Shown piece after piece: positions 44,057 through 51,297 of a DNA stretch of 64,000 bases. This stretch comes from DASRQK01 sp964401685. Lineage in GTDB: Bacteria > Bacteroidota > Bacteroidia > Sphingobacteriales > Sphingobacteriaceae. Position 1 is the stretch's first letter. Each line of letters opens with the position of its first letter. The position numbers and the translations under genes were made by a program. Under the pieces are notes generated by a model, which saw only the letters and a list, made by a program, of their open reading frames with translations, searched no databases and was not told the DNA's origin. The DNA is taken from contig CAYNZH010000001.1 of the NCBI GenBank assembly GCA_964401685.1, forward strand, positions 1 through 64,000, written 5' to 3'.

Positions 44057-44814
44057 AATAGTGGTTTTAGGGAATAAGGATAATTTACACCTGTGAGATA
44101 AAGGCCGTGTGCAGGGACTGAACTCCCAGCTTGAGACCGATTTTTACTTTCTATCACCCGTTGGATGTGTGCCAAGGGCTGTTTTCCTTGTCCGATTTCC
44201 AAGAGGGTGCCGACAATCGCTCGCACCATATTTCTCAAAAATCTGTTTGCACTGATCTGGAAGACGAGTCGACTGTCGTTCTCTTTCATGATCCATTCGG
44301 CGTGGTTGATTTTACAATTATTGGTAAACACCTGCGTGTTTGATTTGCTGAAGCAACTGAAATCCTCGTACAATTTCATAGTGGACGCGGCCTGGTTCAT
44401 GGCGCCCACATCGGGCACATCTCTCAGCTGCCAGGAAAATCCTTGAAGGAAAGGGTTTTTTTCAAAGTGAATGTGATATTCGTAGGAGCGAGAAAGCGCA
44501 TCAAAACGTGCGTGTGCCTCTGCTTGCACCGCGTAAAGGGCTTTCACGGCAATATCTGATGGCAAAATAGAGTTGAGCGCGTGAAGGATTTTTCCCGATT
44601 GGGAAATCTCCGTCGCCAGGTCGAAATGTGCAAATAACTGCTTGGCATGGACGCCGGCATCTGTCCGTCCGCAGCCTGTAGTGCCTATTTGCGCACCCAG
44701 AACAGTCGATAAGGCCTGATCGATCTTTTGCTGAACGGTCACTGCGTTGTCCTGTATCTGCCAACCGTGATAATTTCCGCCCTGATACGCCAATTCTATA
44801 AAGTACCTGTGCAT
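44053..44814 (-). CDS. truA: tRNA pseudouridine(38-40) synthase
   Basis: TruA converts U38-U40 in the anticodon arm of many tRNAs to pseudouridine. The 253-aa product has the catalytic Asp52 in GCGRTDAGVHAKQ (47-59), YEYHIHFEKNPFL and FLRNMVRAIVGTLLEIG. The length is typical. It lies nine bases after anmK and overlaps the next lipoprotein gene by four bases, so the set is probably co-transcribed. Confidence 0.97.
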   Translation of the reverse strand: MHRYFIELAYQGGNYHGWQIQDNAVTVQQKIDQALSTVLGAQIGTTGCGRTDAGVHAKQLFAHFDLATEISQSGKILHALNSILPSDIAVKALYAVQAEAHARFDALSRSYEYHIHFEKNPFLQGFSWQLRDVPDVGAMNQAASTMKLYEDFSCFSKSNTQVFTNNCKINHAEWIMKENDSRLVFQISANRFLRNMVRAIVGTLLEIGQGKQPLAHIQRVIESKNRSQAGSSVPAHGLYLTGVNYPYSLKPLL

Positions 44815-44823
44815 GCTTTCGTT

Positions 44824-46026
44824 TTAATGGGGTAGACTGATTTTGCCCATGGACACTCTGGGAACGCCTACTAAATTCTTCAAAGATTCAGGGTTTCCGG
44901 CGACCGTTTCATTGGCCAACACAGCGAAAAGGGCTGCCTCTTTGGCATCTCCGGGCAATCCCAACACCTCAAATGCTTCCATATTTTTCTCCAGTCTTTG
45001 CTCTATCATTTTCACCAGTAGTGGATTGTGCAGGCCGCCTCCGCTAGCAAAAAGCCGAAAGTCCCGCTCACCTCCGACCGTCACTGACCTTATGCCTCGA
45101 ACGACGCTTTCAGCTGTAAAGGCGCATAAGGTAGCCAAAATATCCTCAGCAGAGAGCGTCTCTGTCTGAGAATCTTGCTGAGCTGCTTGCAAATAGCTCA
45201 GATTGAAGAGCTCAGGCCCTGTCGTTTTGGGATATTCTCGTCGGAAAAACTCGTGCTGAAGGAGAGAATTCAAGAGTGCATCGCTTACCTGTCCCTGACT
45301 TGCGATTTCGGCATCCCGATCCATTTGTACCCCTAAATATTCTTGAGCGTACTGATTGAGCAAGGTATTTGCTGGGCCAGTATCCGTCGCCAGGGGCCGC
45401 TTCCCTTTCTTGATGCTTTGTGATGAAGGCAAATAAGTGAAATTGGCGATGCCGCCCATATTGAGCAAAATCCTGTCCTCTTCGGTCTCAGAGAACATCA
45501 GAAAATCGCCGTAAAGCACTAGAGGCGCGCCTTCACCGCCCGCGGCAACATGCTTTTGCCTAAAATCCGAAAGGGTTATAATTCCTGTTGCCACCGCGAG
45601 GTGGTCGCCATCACCGATTTGGAGGGTGTTGTTGGGGTACAGCCCTTGGGTGTCCCTCGCCGGAGCGTGAAAAATGGTCTGTCCGTGGCTTGCGAGCAGA
45701 TCTATGTCTTCGGCAACCAGGCCCCAAGAGGCCAGTGCATCCTTGACCATCTCGCCGTGTCTCGCCGCGATCAGTGCATGCAGTCCGGAAATATCAGCCT
45801 GTTGAACCAGCTGTTTTGCAAAAACTCTTTGGATTTTCTCACGAAAAATGTCATCGTAAGGCTCTGTCACGAAACGGAGTACTTCCAGGGTGGTCTCCTT
45901 CCCGTGCCCCTGAATGTCGCAGAGGGCCAGATCCAACCCGTCCAAAGACGTACCCGACATCATGCCGAGAACCGTTCTCTTTGGCTTGGCGGCAATATTG
46001 TGCAATTTTTGAATCAAAATATTCAT
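44824..46026 (-). CDS. anmK: anhydro-N-acetylmuramic acid kinase
   Basis: AnmK hydrolyses the 1,6-anhydro ring and phosphorylates recycled anhydro-MurNAc to MurNAc-6-phosphate in cell-wall recycling. The 400-aa product has the ATP-binding MSGTSLDGLDLALC (23-36), ASHGQTIFHAP, LQIGDGDHLAVATGI, LLNMGGIANFTYLP and DTGPANTLLNQY. The ATG at 46026 is used; a TTG five codons upstream is less likely. It heads the anmK-truA-lipoprotein-ABC exporter run and diverges from gcvH. Confidence 0.95.
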   Translation of the reverse strand: MNILIQKLHNIAAKPKRTVLGMMSGTSLDGLDLALCDIQGHGKETTLEVLRFVTEPYDDIFREKIQRVFAKQLVQQADISGLHALIAARHGEMVKDALASWGLVAEDIDLLASHGQTIFHAPARDTQGLYPNNTLQIGDGDHLAVATGIITLSDFRQKHVAAGGEGAPLVLYGDFLMFSETEEDRILLNMGGIANFTYLPSSQSIKKGKRPLATDTGPANTLLNQYAQEYLGVQMDRDAEIASQGQVSDALLNSLLQHEFFRREYPKTTGPELFNLSYLQAAQQDSQTETLSAEDILATLCAFTAESVVRGIRSVTVGGERDFRLFASGGGLHNPLLVKMIEQRLEKNMEAFEVLGLPGDAKEAALFAVLANETVAGNPESLKNLVGVPRVSMGKISLPH

Positions 46027-46070
46027 GAAGACTCCTTTCAACCCGTAAAGTTATCCTTTTTTCTATATTA

Positions 46071-46106
46071 TTGATTTGCAAATCAAATTTATCTTAACTA
46101 AGTTTG
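46071..46106 (+). promoter_or_regulatory. promoter of gcvH with overlapping 16-bp palindrome
   Basis: TTTGC (46075-46079) and TAAGTTTG (46099-46106) have 20 bases between TTG and the -7 box. The -33 box lies inside a perfect palindrome, TTGATTTGCAAATCAA (46071-46086), a good operator position between the divergent anmK and gcvH genes. Confidence 0.6.
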
Positions 46107-46121
46107 ACAAAAAAACTGCAA

Positions 46122-46502
46122 ATGAATTTTCCAAGTGAATTGAAATACACAAAGGATCATGAGTGGATCCGTGTGGAGGGTGACGAAGCCGTTATCGGTA
46201 TTACGGATTTTGCACAGCGTGAATTAGGTGACATTGTATTTGTTGATGTAGACACCTTGGGTGACGAGGTCAGTAAGGATCAGATTTTTGGTTCTATTGA
46301 AGCGGTAAAAACAGTTTCAGACTTGTTTATTCCGGTGACTGCAACGATATTGGAAGTCAATCCGGCCATCGACGACTCACCAGAGCTAATCAATGGGGAT
46401 CCCTACGGCGACGGGTGGATTATTCGTGTAAAGCTAAGCGATCCGTCTGAAGTAGAGGGCCTTTTGACTGCGGAAGCCTACAAGGACCTGGTTTCTGCGT
46501 AA
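46122..46502 (+). CDS. gcvH: glycine cleavage system H protein
   Basis: GcvH carries the aminomethyl group between the P and T proteins of glycine cleavage through a lipoyl arm. The 126-aa product has the family start NFPSELKYTKDHEWIRVEG and the lipoyl-lysine Lys63 in FGSIEAVKTVSDLF, followed by LINGDPYGDGWI. Lipoylation would require LipA, encoded at 29956-30834. The ATG at 46122 is correct for the conserved N-terminus; a TTG six codons upstream would overlap the -7 box. The VanZ-like gene follows after 15 bases; other gcv genes are not in the window. Confidence 0.97.
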   Translation: MNFPSELKYTKDHEWIRVEGDEAVIGITDFAQRELGDIVFVDVDTLGDEVSKDQIFGSIEAVKTVSDLFIPVTATILEVNPAIDDSPELINGDPYGDGWIIRVKLSDPSEVEGLLTAEAYKDLVSA

Positions 46503-46517
46503 GCAAAACCACTACCG

Positions 46518-46883
46518 ATGAAATATTATATTTGGGTCTTCTTATGGGCCATTTTCGTGCTTGTTCTCTGCACTATGCCTCCGGGGGATGTCCCAGATTT
46601 TGATGCCGGAAAAGGTATGGACAAGTTGGCTCATGCCGGATTTTTCTTTGTTTTCTGTACGCTATTGTACAGAGCACTAGACAGAACAGCCAAGGGAAAG
46701 CGCTCTCCCTTGGCAAATACACTTTGGGTTTCAACGGCCGGTGTTGTTTTTGCCCTCTTTACGGAGTTCCTTCAATGGAAAGTTTTTACCTACCGGACTG
46801 CGGAGATTGGGGATCTCTATGCCGACTGTGTGGGCATCGGCATGGCGATTTTCGCTTATTTTTGTCTGAGGAAAAGCCGCTGA
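46518..46883 (+). CDS. VanZ-family membrane protein
   Basis: The 121-aa product has about four membrane helices and the family motifs DKLAHAGFFFVFCTLLY (about residues 34-50) and FTEFLQWKVFTYRTAEIGDLYADCVG (spread over about 82-107). VanZ-like proteins are found in many bacteria that lack glycopeptide resistance; their function is unknown. It is likely co-transcribed with gcvH and is convergent with comF, with three bases between the stops. Confidence 0.85.
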   Translation: MKYYIWVFLWAIFVLVLCTMPPGDVPDFDAGKGMDKLAHAGFFFVFCTLLYRALDRTAKGKRSPLANTLWVSTAGVVFALFTEFLQWKVFTYRTAEIGDLYADCVGIGMAIFAYFCLRKSR

Positions 46884-46886
46884 AAA

Positions 46887-47579
46887 TCAAATTTTCCGCG
46901 CGATAGTCACAGCGCTGAGCCTGACCCCGGGGATTTTGATCAATTCGCTGGCGCAGGCCTCCAGAGTCGCACCGGTCGTCAATACATCGTCTACCAAAAC
47001 CAAATGCTTTCCTTCGAGGCCATCACTCGTTTTCAGACTCATCGCTGTGGAAAGCGACCTGCTCCTGTCCAAGCGGTTTCTTCCGGTTTGACTGCCCTGA
47101 TCGTCTCTACGCAGGAGCACATCGTTCCGCACAGGCACTCCCCAGGTATTAGCTAATCCATTGGCAAATGCCTCGCTCTGATTATATCCCCTCTTTTTAT
47201 GTTTTTTCGGATGCAACGGCACGGGAACCAAAAAATCCGCACCCGGTTGCCAACCGAATTCAAAAAGAATATTCCCATACGCCTGCCCCAACTTATGTGC
47301 TAATCGCGGTTTGTTTAAATATTTAAGATGATAAATGATACGCTCCACTCTGGATTTTTCTGCGAAAAACAAAAAAGAAGTCACCGCGTCAAAGGGAATT
47401 CTGCCCCAAAGTTGCTTGGCGCTATTATTATCCAAGTACCTGTGAAAATGAGTATAAGGCATGTGGAAGGCACACAATGTGCAGACGAAATCCTCCCCTC
47501 GGACCAGATCGGTCTGACAGGCGACACAGCATTCAGGAAATAGTAAACTGAAAAAATCCTTCCAAACCCCACCCCACAT
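46887..47579 (-). CDS. ComF-family phosphoribosyltransferase-like protein
   Basis: The 230-aa product has an N-terminal zinc-ribbon (Cys17, Cys18, Cys21, Cys33 and Cys36 in PECCVACQ and FVCTLC) and a C-terminal PRTase domain with VPVPLHPKKHKKRGYNQSEAFANGLA and the PRPP-binding loop LVLVDDVLTTGATLEACA. ComF proteins act in DNA uptake in naturally competent bacteria, where they bind the translocation apparatus, but orthologues also occur in non-competent species. It follows rlmN after 21 bases. Confidence 0.92.
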   Translation of the reverse strand: MWGGVWKDFFSLLFPECCVACQTDLVRGEDFVCTLCAFHMPYTHFHRYLDNNSAKQLWGRIPFDAVTSFLFFAEKSRVERIIYHLKYLNKPRLAHKLGQAYGNILFEFGWQPGADFLVPVPLHPKKHKKRGYNQSEAFANGLANTWGVPVRNDVLLRRDDQGSQTGRNRLDRSRSLSTAMSLKTSDGLEGKHLVLVDDVLTTGATLEACASELIKIPGVRLSAVTIARKI

Positions 47580-47600
47580 AATCCTTCATCATTTTTCTGG

Positions 47601-48659
47601 TTAATTCTCTTGCTTCTCCTTTATAGCCAGCTGCCCGCATGCTGCGTCAATATCTTTCCCGCGACTCCTTCTGATATTAGTAGTTATACCCTTGGTCCTG
47701 AGATGTTCGGCGAATGCGTCAATCTTATCTTCGTCAGCATTCGAAAAATTAGCGAGGGAAATCGGATTGTATTCAATAAGATTGACCTTGCAGGGTAGAT
47801 GCCGGCAAAACCTGGCTAGCTCCTCCGCGTCTTCGAGCTCATCATTGAACCCCTGAAACACAATGTACTCGTAGGTCACCGGCGTTTTGGTTTTGGCATA
47901 GAAATACTTCAGGGACTCTGCCAGCGTCGCCAGCGAGTTCTGCTCATTGATCGGCATGATTTCGTTGCGCTTTCGATCGTTTGCTGCGTGGAGAGAAAGC
48001 GCAAGATTAAAGCGCACATTGTCGTCCCCCAACTTTTTGATCATTTTCCCGATTCCGGCGGTGGAAACTGTGATTCGCTTCGCTGCCATGCCCAAACCAT
48101 CGGGAGAAGTGATTCTGTCAATGGACTTGAGCACATTGGCATAATTCAGCAACGGCTCGCCCATCCCCATATAAACGATATTGCTCAAGGGTTGCTGGTA
48201 ATGCATTTCCGCCTGTCTGGCAATGAGCACCACCTGATCATAGATTTCATCTGCGTTCAGATTTCGCTTCCGGTCCATATACCCTGTTGCACAAAATTTA
48301 CAGGTCAGGCTACACCCCACCTGGGAACTTACACATGCCGTCATCCTTTGGTCTGCCGGTATGAGCACGCCTTCCACAAGATTTTGGTCAAACAATGCAA
48401 AACTGGATTTTATAGTTTTGTCTGCGCTGATTTGCTGGTTTTTGACCCGCACGGCCCGAATTTCAAAGTTTGCGGCTAATAGCTCCCGGAAAGCTTTGCT
48501 CAAATTGGTCATTTGCTCGAAGTCTGTACAGGATTTCTGCCACAGCCATTCATAAATTTGCTGCGCCCGGAAGGGTTGTTCGCCCAAAGCCTTGATTTTG
48601 TCCTTCAGCTCGGGAAGCGAAAGACTCCTTATATCCAATTTTGCCCCTTGATCTCTCAC
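47601..48659 (-). CDS. rlmN: 23S rRNA (adenine2503-C2) / tRNA (adenine37-C2) methyltransferase
   Basis: RlmN is a radical-SAM enzyme that methylates A2503 of 23S rRNA and A37 of some tRNAs. The 352-aa product has CxxxCxxC at Cys116, Cys120 and Cys123 (GCSLTCKFCATG) and the conserved Cys near the C-terminus (AACGQLA) that forms the protein-RNA intermediate. YMGMGEPLLNYANVL and NEIMPINEQNSL are also typical. The only start that keeps the conserved N-terminus (KLDIRSLSLPELKD) is the GTG at 48659. The -7 box lies four bases upstream of it, so the mRNA is probably leaderless. Confidence 0.96.
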   Translation of the reverse strand: MRDQGAKLDIRSLSLPELKDKIKALGEQPFRAQQIYEWLWQKSCTDFEQMTNLSKAFRELLAANFEIRAVRVKNQQISADKTIKSSFALFDQNLVEGVLIPADQRMTACVSSQVGCSLTCKFCATGYMDRKRNLNADEIYDQVVLIARQAEMHYQQPLSNIVYMGMGEPLLNYANVLKSIDRITSPDGLGMAAKRITVSTAGIGKMIKKLGDDNVRFNLALSLHAANDRKRNEIMPINEQNSLATLAESLKYFYAKTKTPVTYEYIVFQGFNDELEDAEELARFCRHLPCKVNLIEYNPISLANFSNADEDKIDAFAEHLRTKGITTNIRRSRGKDIDAACGQLAIKEKQEN

Positions 48660-48663
48660 CTTA

Positions 48664-48697
48664 CAAAGATACGCTTTGTTTTACGGAATTTGCAAAA
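48664..48697 (-). promoter_or_regulatory. promoter of rlmN, sharing its -33 element with the divergent gene
   Basis: On the minus strand TTG (48695-48693, within TTTTGC) lies 21 bases before TATCTTTG (48671-48664). The rlmN start codon follows four bases later. The -33 element overlaps that of the divergent promoter in the palindrome TTTGCAAA. Confidence 0.6.
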
Positions 48698-48720
48698 TCC
48701 CCAATTTTTATCTACCTTTG
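48689..48720 (+). promoter_or_regulatory. promoter of the amidohydrolase gene
   Basis: TTTGC (48689-48693) and TACCTTTG (48713-48720) have 20 bases between TTG and the -7 box. The start codon follows at 48773, leaving a leader of about 48 bases in which I see no structure. Confidence 0.65.
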
Positions 48721-48772
48721 ATAGGGAGCTGTATATGTTCGCTGCGCCTCCCCTAAACACTTAACCATCATC

Positions 48773-49957
48773 ATGAACCGTTTTATTTCAGCAGATTATG
48801 TCTTTCCCGTCAGTGAGAAACCTATTGTGCAGGGAGTAGTCGAGATAGATTCCGAAGGCCAGATCCAACAAATTTACAAGGATAGGCGGGACCTTCCGCA
48901 GCACGCGAATATTGAGTCTTTCAAGGGTATACTCGTGCCTGGATTTGTCAATGCGCATTGTCATCTGGAACTGTCGCATTTAAAGGGCAAAATAAAGAGA
49001 GGTCAGGGACTGGTTACCTTCATCCTGGACTTAATGCGGGAACGAAAAAAGTCAGACGCGGAGGAGATTCAGCGCGCAATGGTGATTGCTGATGCTCAGA
49101 TGCATGAAAATGGCATTGTGGCTGTCGGGGACCATGCGAATACTACCGAATCAGTTGCCGTCAAAAAAGCGAGTCCTATCTACTATCATACTTTTTTGGA
49201 ATTAATCGGCTTTGATCCTAACGACGCCTCTGAGGCAATCGAGCAGGCAAATAGCAAGTGGATGGCTTATAAAAGTGCTGGTTTGGCGGGAAGTATCAGC
49301 CCCCATGCTCCCTACTCTGTTTCCAAGGAGCTTTTTCTTCTTTTTAGGCGAATGAACGCGAATTCATCCACGCTTTTAAGCATACACAATCAGGAAACTG
49401 CCGAGGAAAATCTCTTTTTCAGGTATAAAACAGGTGATATCTTGCGTCTTTACGACAAATTGGGGATAAACACAGATTTGCTGAAACCTTCTTTTAAGAG
49501 CTCGCTGACAACCTACGGGCTTTGGCTTCCCAAAGCGAGCGTTATTCAGTTGGTTCACAACACATTTACCAAGTCAAAGGAGATGAATTTTGTTCGTCGC
49601 ATCGGGCTGAATGTGCGTTGGTGCTTGTGTCCCAATGCCAATCTTTATATAGAGGAGGCATTACCTAAATTGGAGCATTTTATGCAGGACGGAGCCGAGC
49701 TCACCCTGGGGACGGATAGCCTGGCGTCCAATGAGCAGCTGTGTATTCTCTCCGAGATGAAGCAGCTTCATTTTCGCCATGAAGAACTTACTTTGCACGA
49801 TTCGTTGAAATGGGCGACCCTAAATGGGGCCAAATTTTTGGGAATTCAGGACACGTTTGGTACGCTGGAAGTAGGAAAAACCCCCGGACTTCTGTTGCTG
49901 GACCATATTGATGAACTCACGCTCACGCCGGAAACCACGGTCCGACGATTGATTTAA
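48773..49957 (+). CDS. amidohydrolase / chlorohydrolase-family deaminase
   Basis: The 394-aa product belongs to the cytosine deaminase/TrzA/AtzA group of metal-dependent amidohydrolases. It has the metal-binding HxH (NAHCHLELSH, His62 and His64), GDHANT, SPHAPYSVS and SIHNQETAEE around the third and fourth ligands, and the catalytic Asp in LGTDSLASNEQLC. It deaminates or dechlorinates a purine- or pyrimidine-like compound; a role as aminodeoxyfutalosine deaminase in menaquinone synthesis is one possibility, as this family includes such enzymes. No menaquinone genes adjoin it. The 3' end is convergent with the alanine dehydrogenase gene, with 11 bases between stops. Confidence 0.82.
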   Translation: MNRFISADYVFPVSEKPIVQGVVEIDSEGQIQQIYKDRRDLPQHANIESFKGILVPGFVNAHCHLELSHLKGKIKRGQGLVTFILDLMRERKKSDAEEIQRAMVIADAQMHENGIVAVGDHANTTESVAVKKASPIYYHTFLELIGFDPNDASEAIEQANSKWMAYKSAGLAGSISPHAPYSVSKELFLLFRRMNANSSTLLSIHNQETAEENLFFRYKTGDILRLYDKLGINTDLLKPSFKSSLTTYGLWLPKASVIQLVHNTFTKSKEMNFVRRIGLNVRWCLCPNANLYIEEALPKLEHFMQDGAELTLGTDSLASNEQLCILSEMKQLHFRHEELTLHDSLKWATLNGAKFLGIQDTFGTLEVGKTPGLLLLDHIDELTLTPETTVRRLI

Positions 49958-49968
49958 CACAGAAAGCC

Positions 49969-51183
49969 CTAAGTTCCTTGCGAAAGCACCAGCAACTCAA
50001 GATCCTTTGGTGTCAGCTGGAACCGATCTGCCATATCCTTATTGGTCAGCTGACCCTGGTACAGGTAAACCGCATTCCGCAAACCCGGTCTGGACCAGAT
50101 GAGATTCATCAAGCCGCCTTTTTCGCCGATTTCTATCAGAATGGGCGCGAAGATATTGGTCAGTGCGTAGGTTGCAGTTCTTGCCACTCGCGAGGCAACG
50201 TTTGGCACACAGTAATGGATCACCTCATATTTTCGAAACACAGGTTCCTCGTGAGTGGTCAGTTCAGAAGTTTCAAAGCATCCACCCTGATCTATGCTGA
50301 TGTCAATCAAAACAGAATTTGGCTTCATCTGTGCGACAGTCTCTTCACTGATGATACAGGGGCTGCGACCATTGGTTGCACGAATTGCTCCAATTACTAC
50401 GTCACTGGAAATCACCGCTTTATTGAGGACTACGGGCTGAATAACCGACGTGAAAACTCGATTTCCCAAGCTATTTTGGAGTCGGCGCAGTTTATACAGC
50501 GAACTATCGAAGACTTTGACCTGCGCGCCAAGGGCAATCGCCGTCCGCGCGGCATATTCGCCCACTGTACCGGCCCCCAAGATCACCATTTCGGTAGGAG
50601 GAACACCGATAATTCCTCCCAGCATCAGACCTTTGCCATCAAATACATTGCTCAGATACTCCGCTGCAATGAGGACAGAAGTCGCACCGACTATCTCGCT
50701 CATTGCCCTGACCACAGCCAGGACTCCGTCTTCATCACGAAGGTATTCGTAGGAAATAGCGGTCACCCGCTTTTTCATCAATGCTTGGAGGTGATCGAGC
50801 TCAAGCAAGGTAGGCTGCTGGCATGACATCAGCATCTGACCTTCCTTCATGAGGGTAATCTCTTCCAAAGTGGGTGCTGCAATTTTTATGATCAGATCGG
50901 CTTTGTAGACCTCTTCAGCACTTTGTACCAGTTCCGCTCCCTGCTCACTATAATGGTGATCCAGAAAATTGGATCCCTGACCTGCACCTCGTTCCATCAC
51001 CACACGATGGCCATGTTCGACCAATAGTGCGACAGACAAAGGCGTCAGCGGAATCCGATTTTCCTGCAGACTTATTTCCTTTGGAATGCCTATAAAGAGG
51101 GAGTTTTTCCTCTTTCCCACTTCCTGCAACGCTTCCTGTGACTGAAACATCGCCTGGTGGGCCAGCTTACTCATTTCACTCAT
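49969..51183 (-). CDS. ald: alanine dehydrogenase
   Basis: The 404-aa enzyme reversibly deaminates L-alanine to pyruvate with NAD+. It has the N-terminal IGIPKEISLQENRIPLTP, VKIAAPTLEEI-like KIAAPTLEEITLMKEGQ, the NAD-binding EMVILGAGTVGEYAAR, and the C-terminal domain DISIDQGGCFETS and VPNVASRVARTATYALTN. The Bacteroidota form is slightly longer at the N-terminus than the Bacillus enzyme, as here. NAD(P) transhydrogenase alpha subunit shares the fold, but the length and the intact C-terminus favour alanine dehydrogenase. Confidence 0.88.
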   Translation of the reverse strand: MSEMSKLAHQAMFQSQEALQEVGKRKNSLFIGIPKEISLQENRIPLTPLSVALLVEHGHRVVMERGAGQGSNFLDHHYSEQGAELVQSAEEVYKADLIIKIAAPTLEEITLMKEGQMLMSCQQPTLLELDHLQALMKKRVTAISYEYLRDEDGVLAVVRAMSEIVGATSVLIAAEYLSNVFDGKGLMLGGIIGVPPTEMVILGAGTVGEYAARTAIALGAQVKVFDSSLYKLRRLQNSLGNRVFTSVIQPVVLNKAVISSDVVIGAIRATNGRSPCIISEETVAQMKPNSVLIDISIDQGGCFETSELTTHEEPVFRKYEVIHYCVPNVASRVARTATYALTNIFAPILIEIGEKGGLMNLIWSRPGLRNAVYLYQGQLTNKDMADRFQLTPKDLELLVLSQGT

Positions 51184-51263
51184 ACTAATTCCCGACTAGC
51201 GACGTACATGCCTAGCCGACGCTAATTTACGAAATTTTTACAGACCTTGCGAAATATTTTCAC

Positions 51264-51297
51264 GCAAAAAGTCTCGGGTCATCAAAAACCGAGACTT
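51264..51297 (-). terminator. intrinsic terminator overlapping the end of the TonB receptor gene
   Basis: The perfect nine-pair stem AAGTCTCGG (minus 51297-51289) with CCGAGACTT (51277-51269) is followed by five T counting the stem end. The left arm encodes the last codons of the receptor, whose stop is at 51282. Confidence 0.75.

Noticed and set aside
46518..46883. Glycopeptide-resistance gene vanZ.
   Set aside because: Only the broad VanZ-like membrane family is recognisable; no van cluster is nearby.
49978..50826. 282-codon plus-strand frame opposite alanine dehydrogenase.
   Set aside because: Long but antisense to a clear enzyme gene; a shadow of its codon bias.
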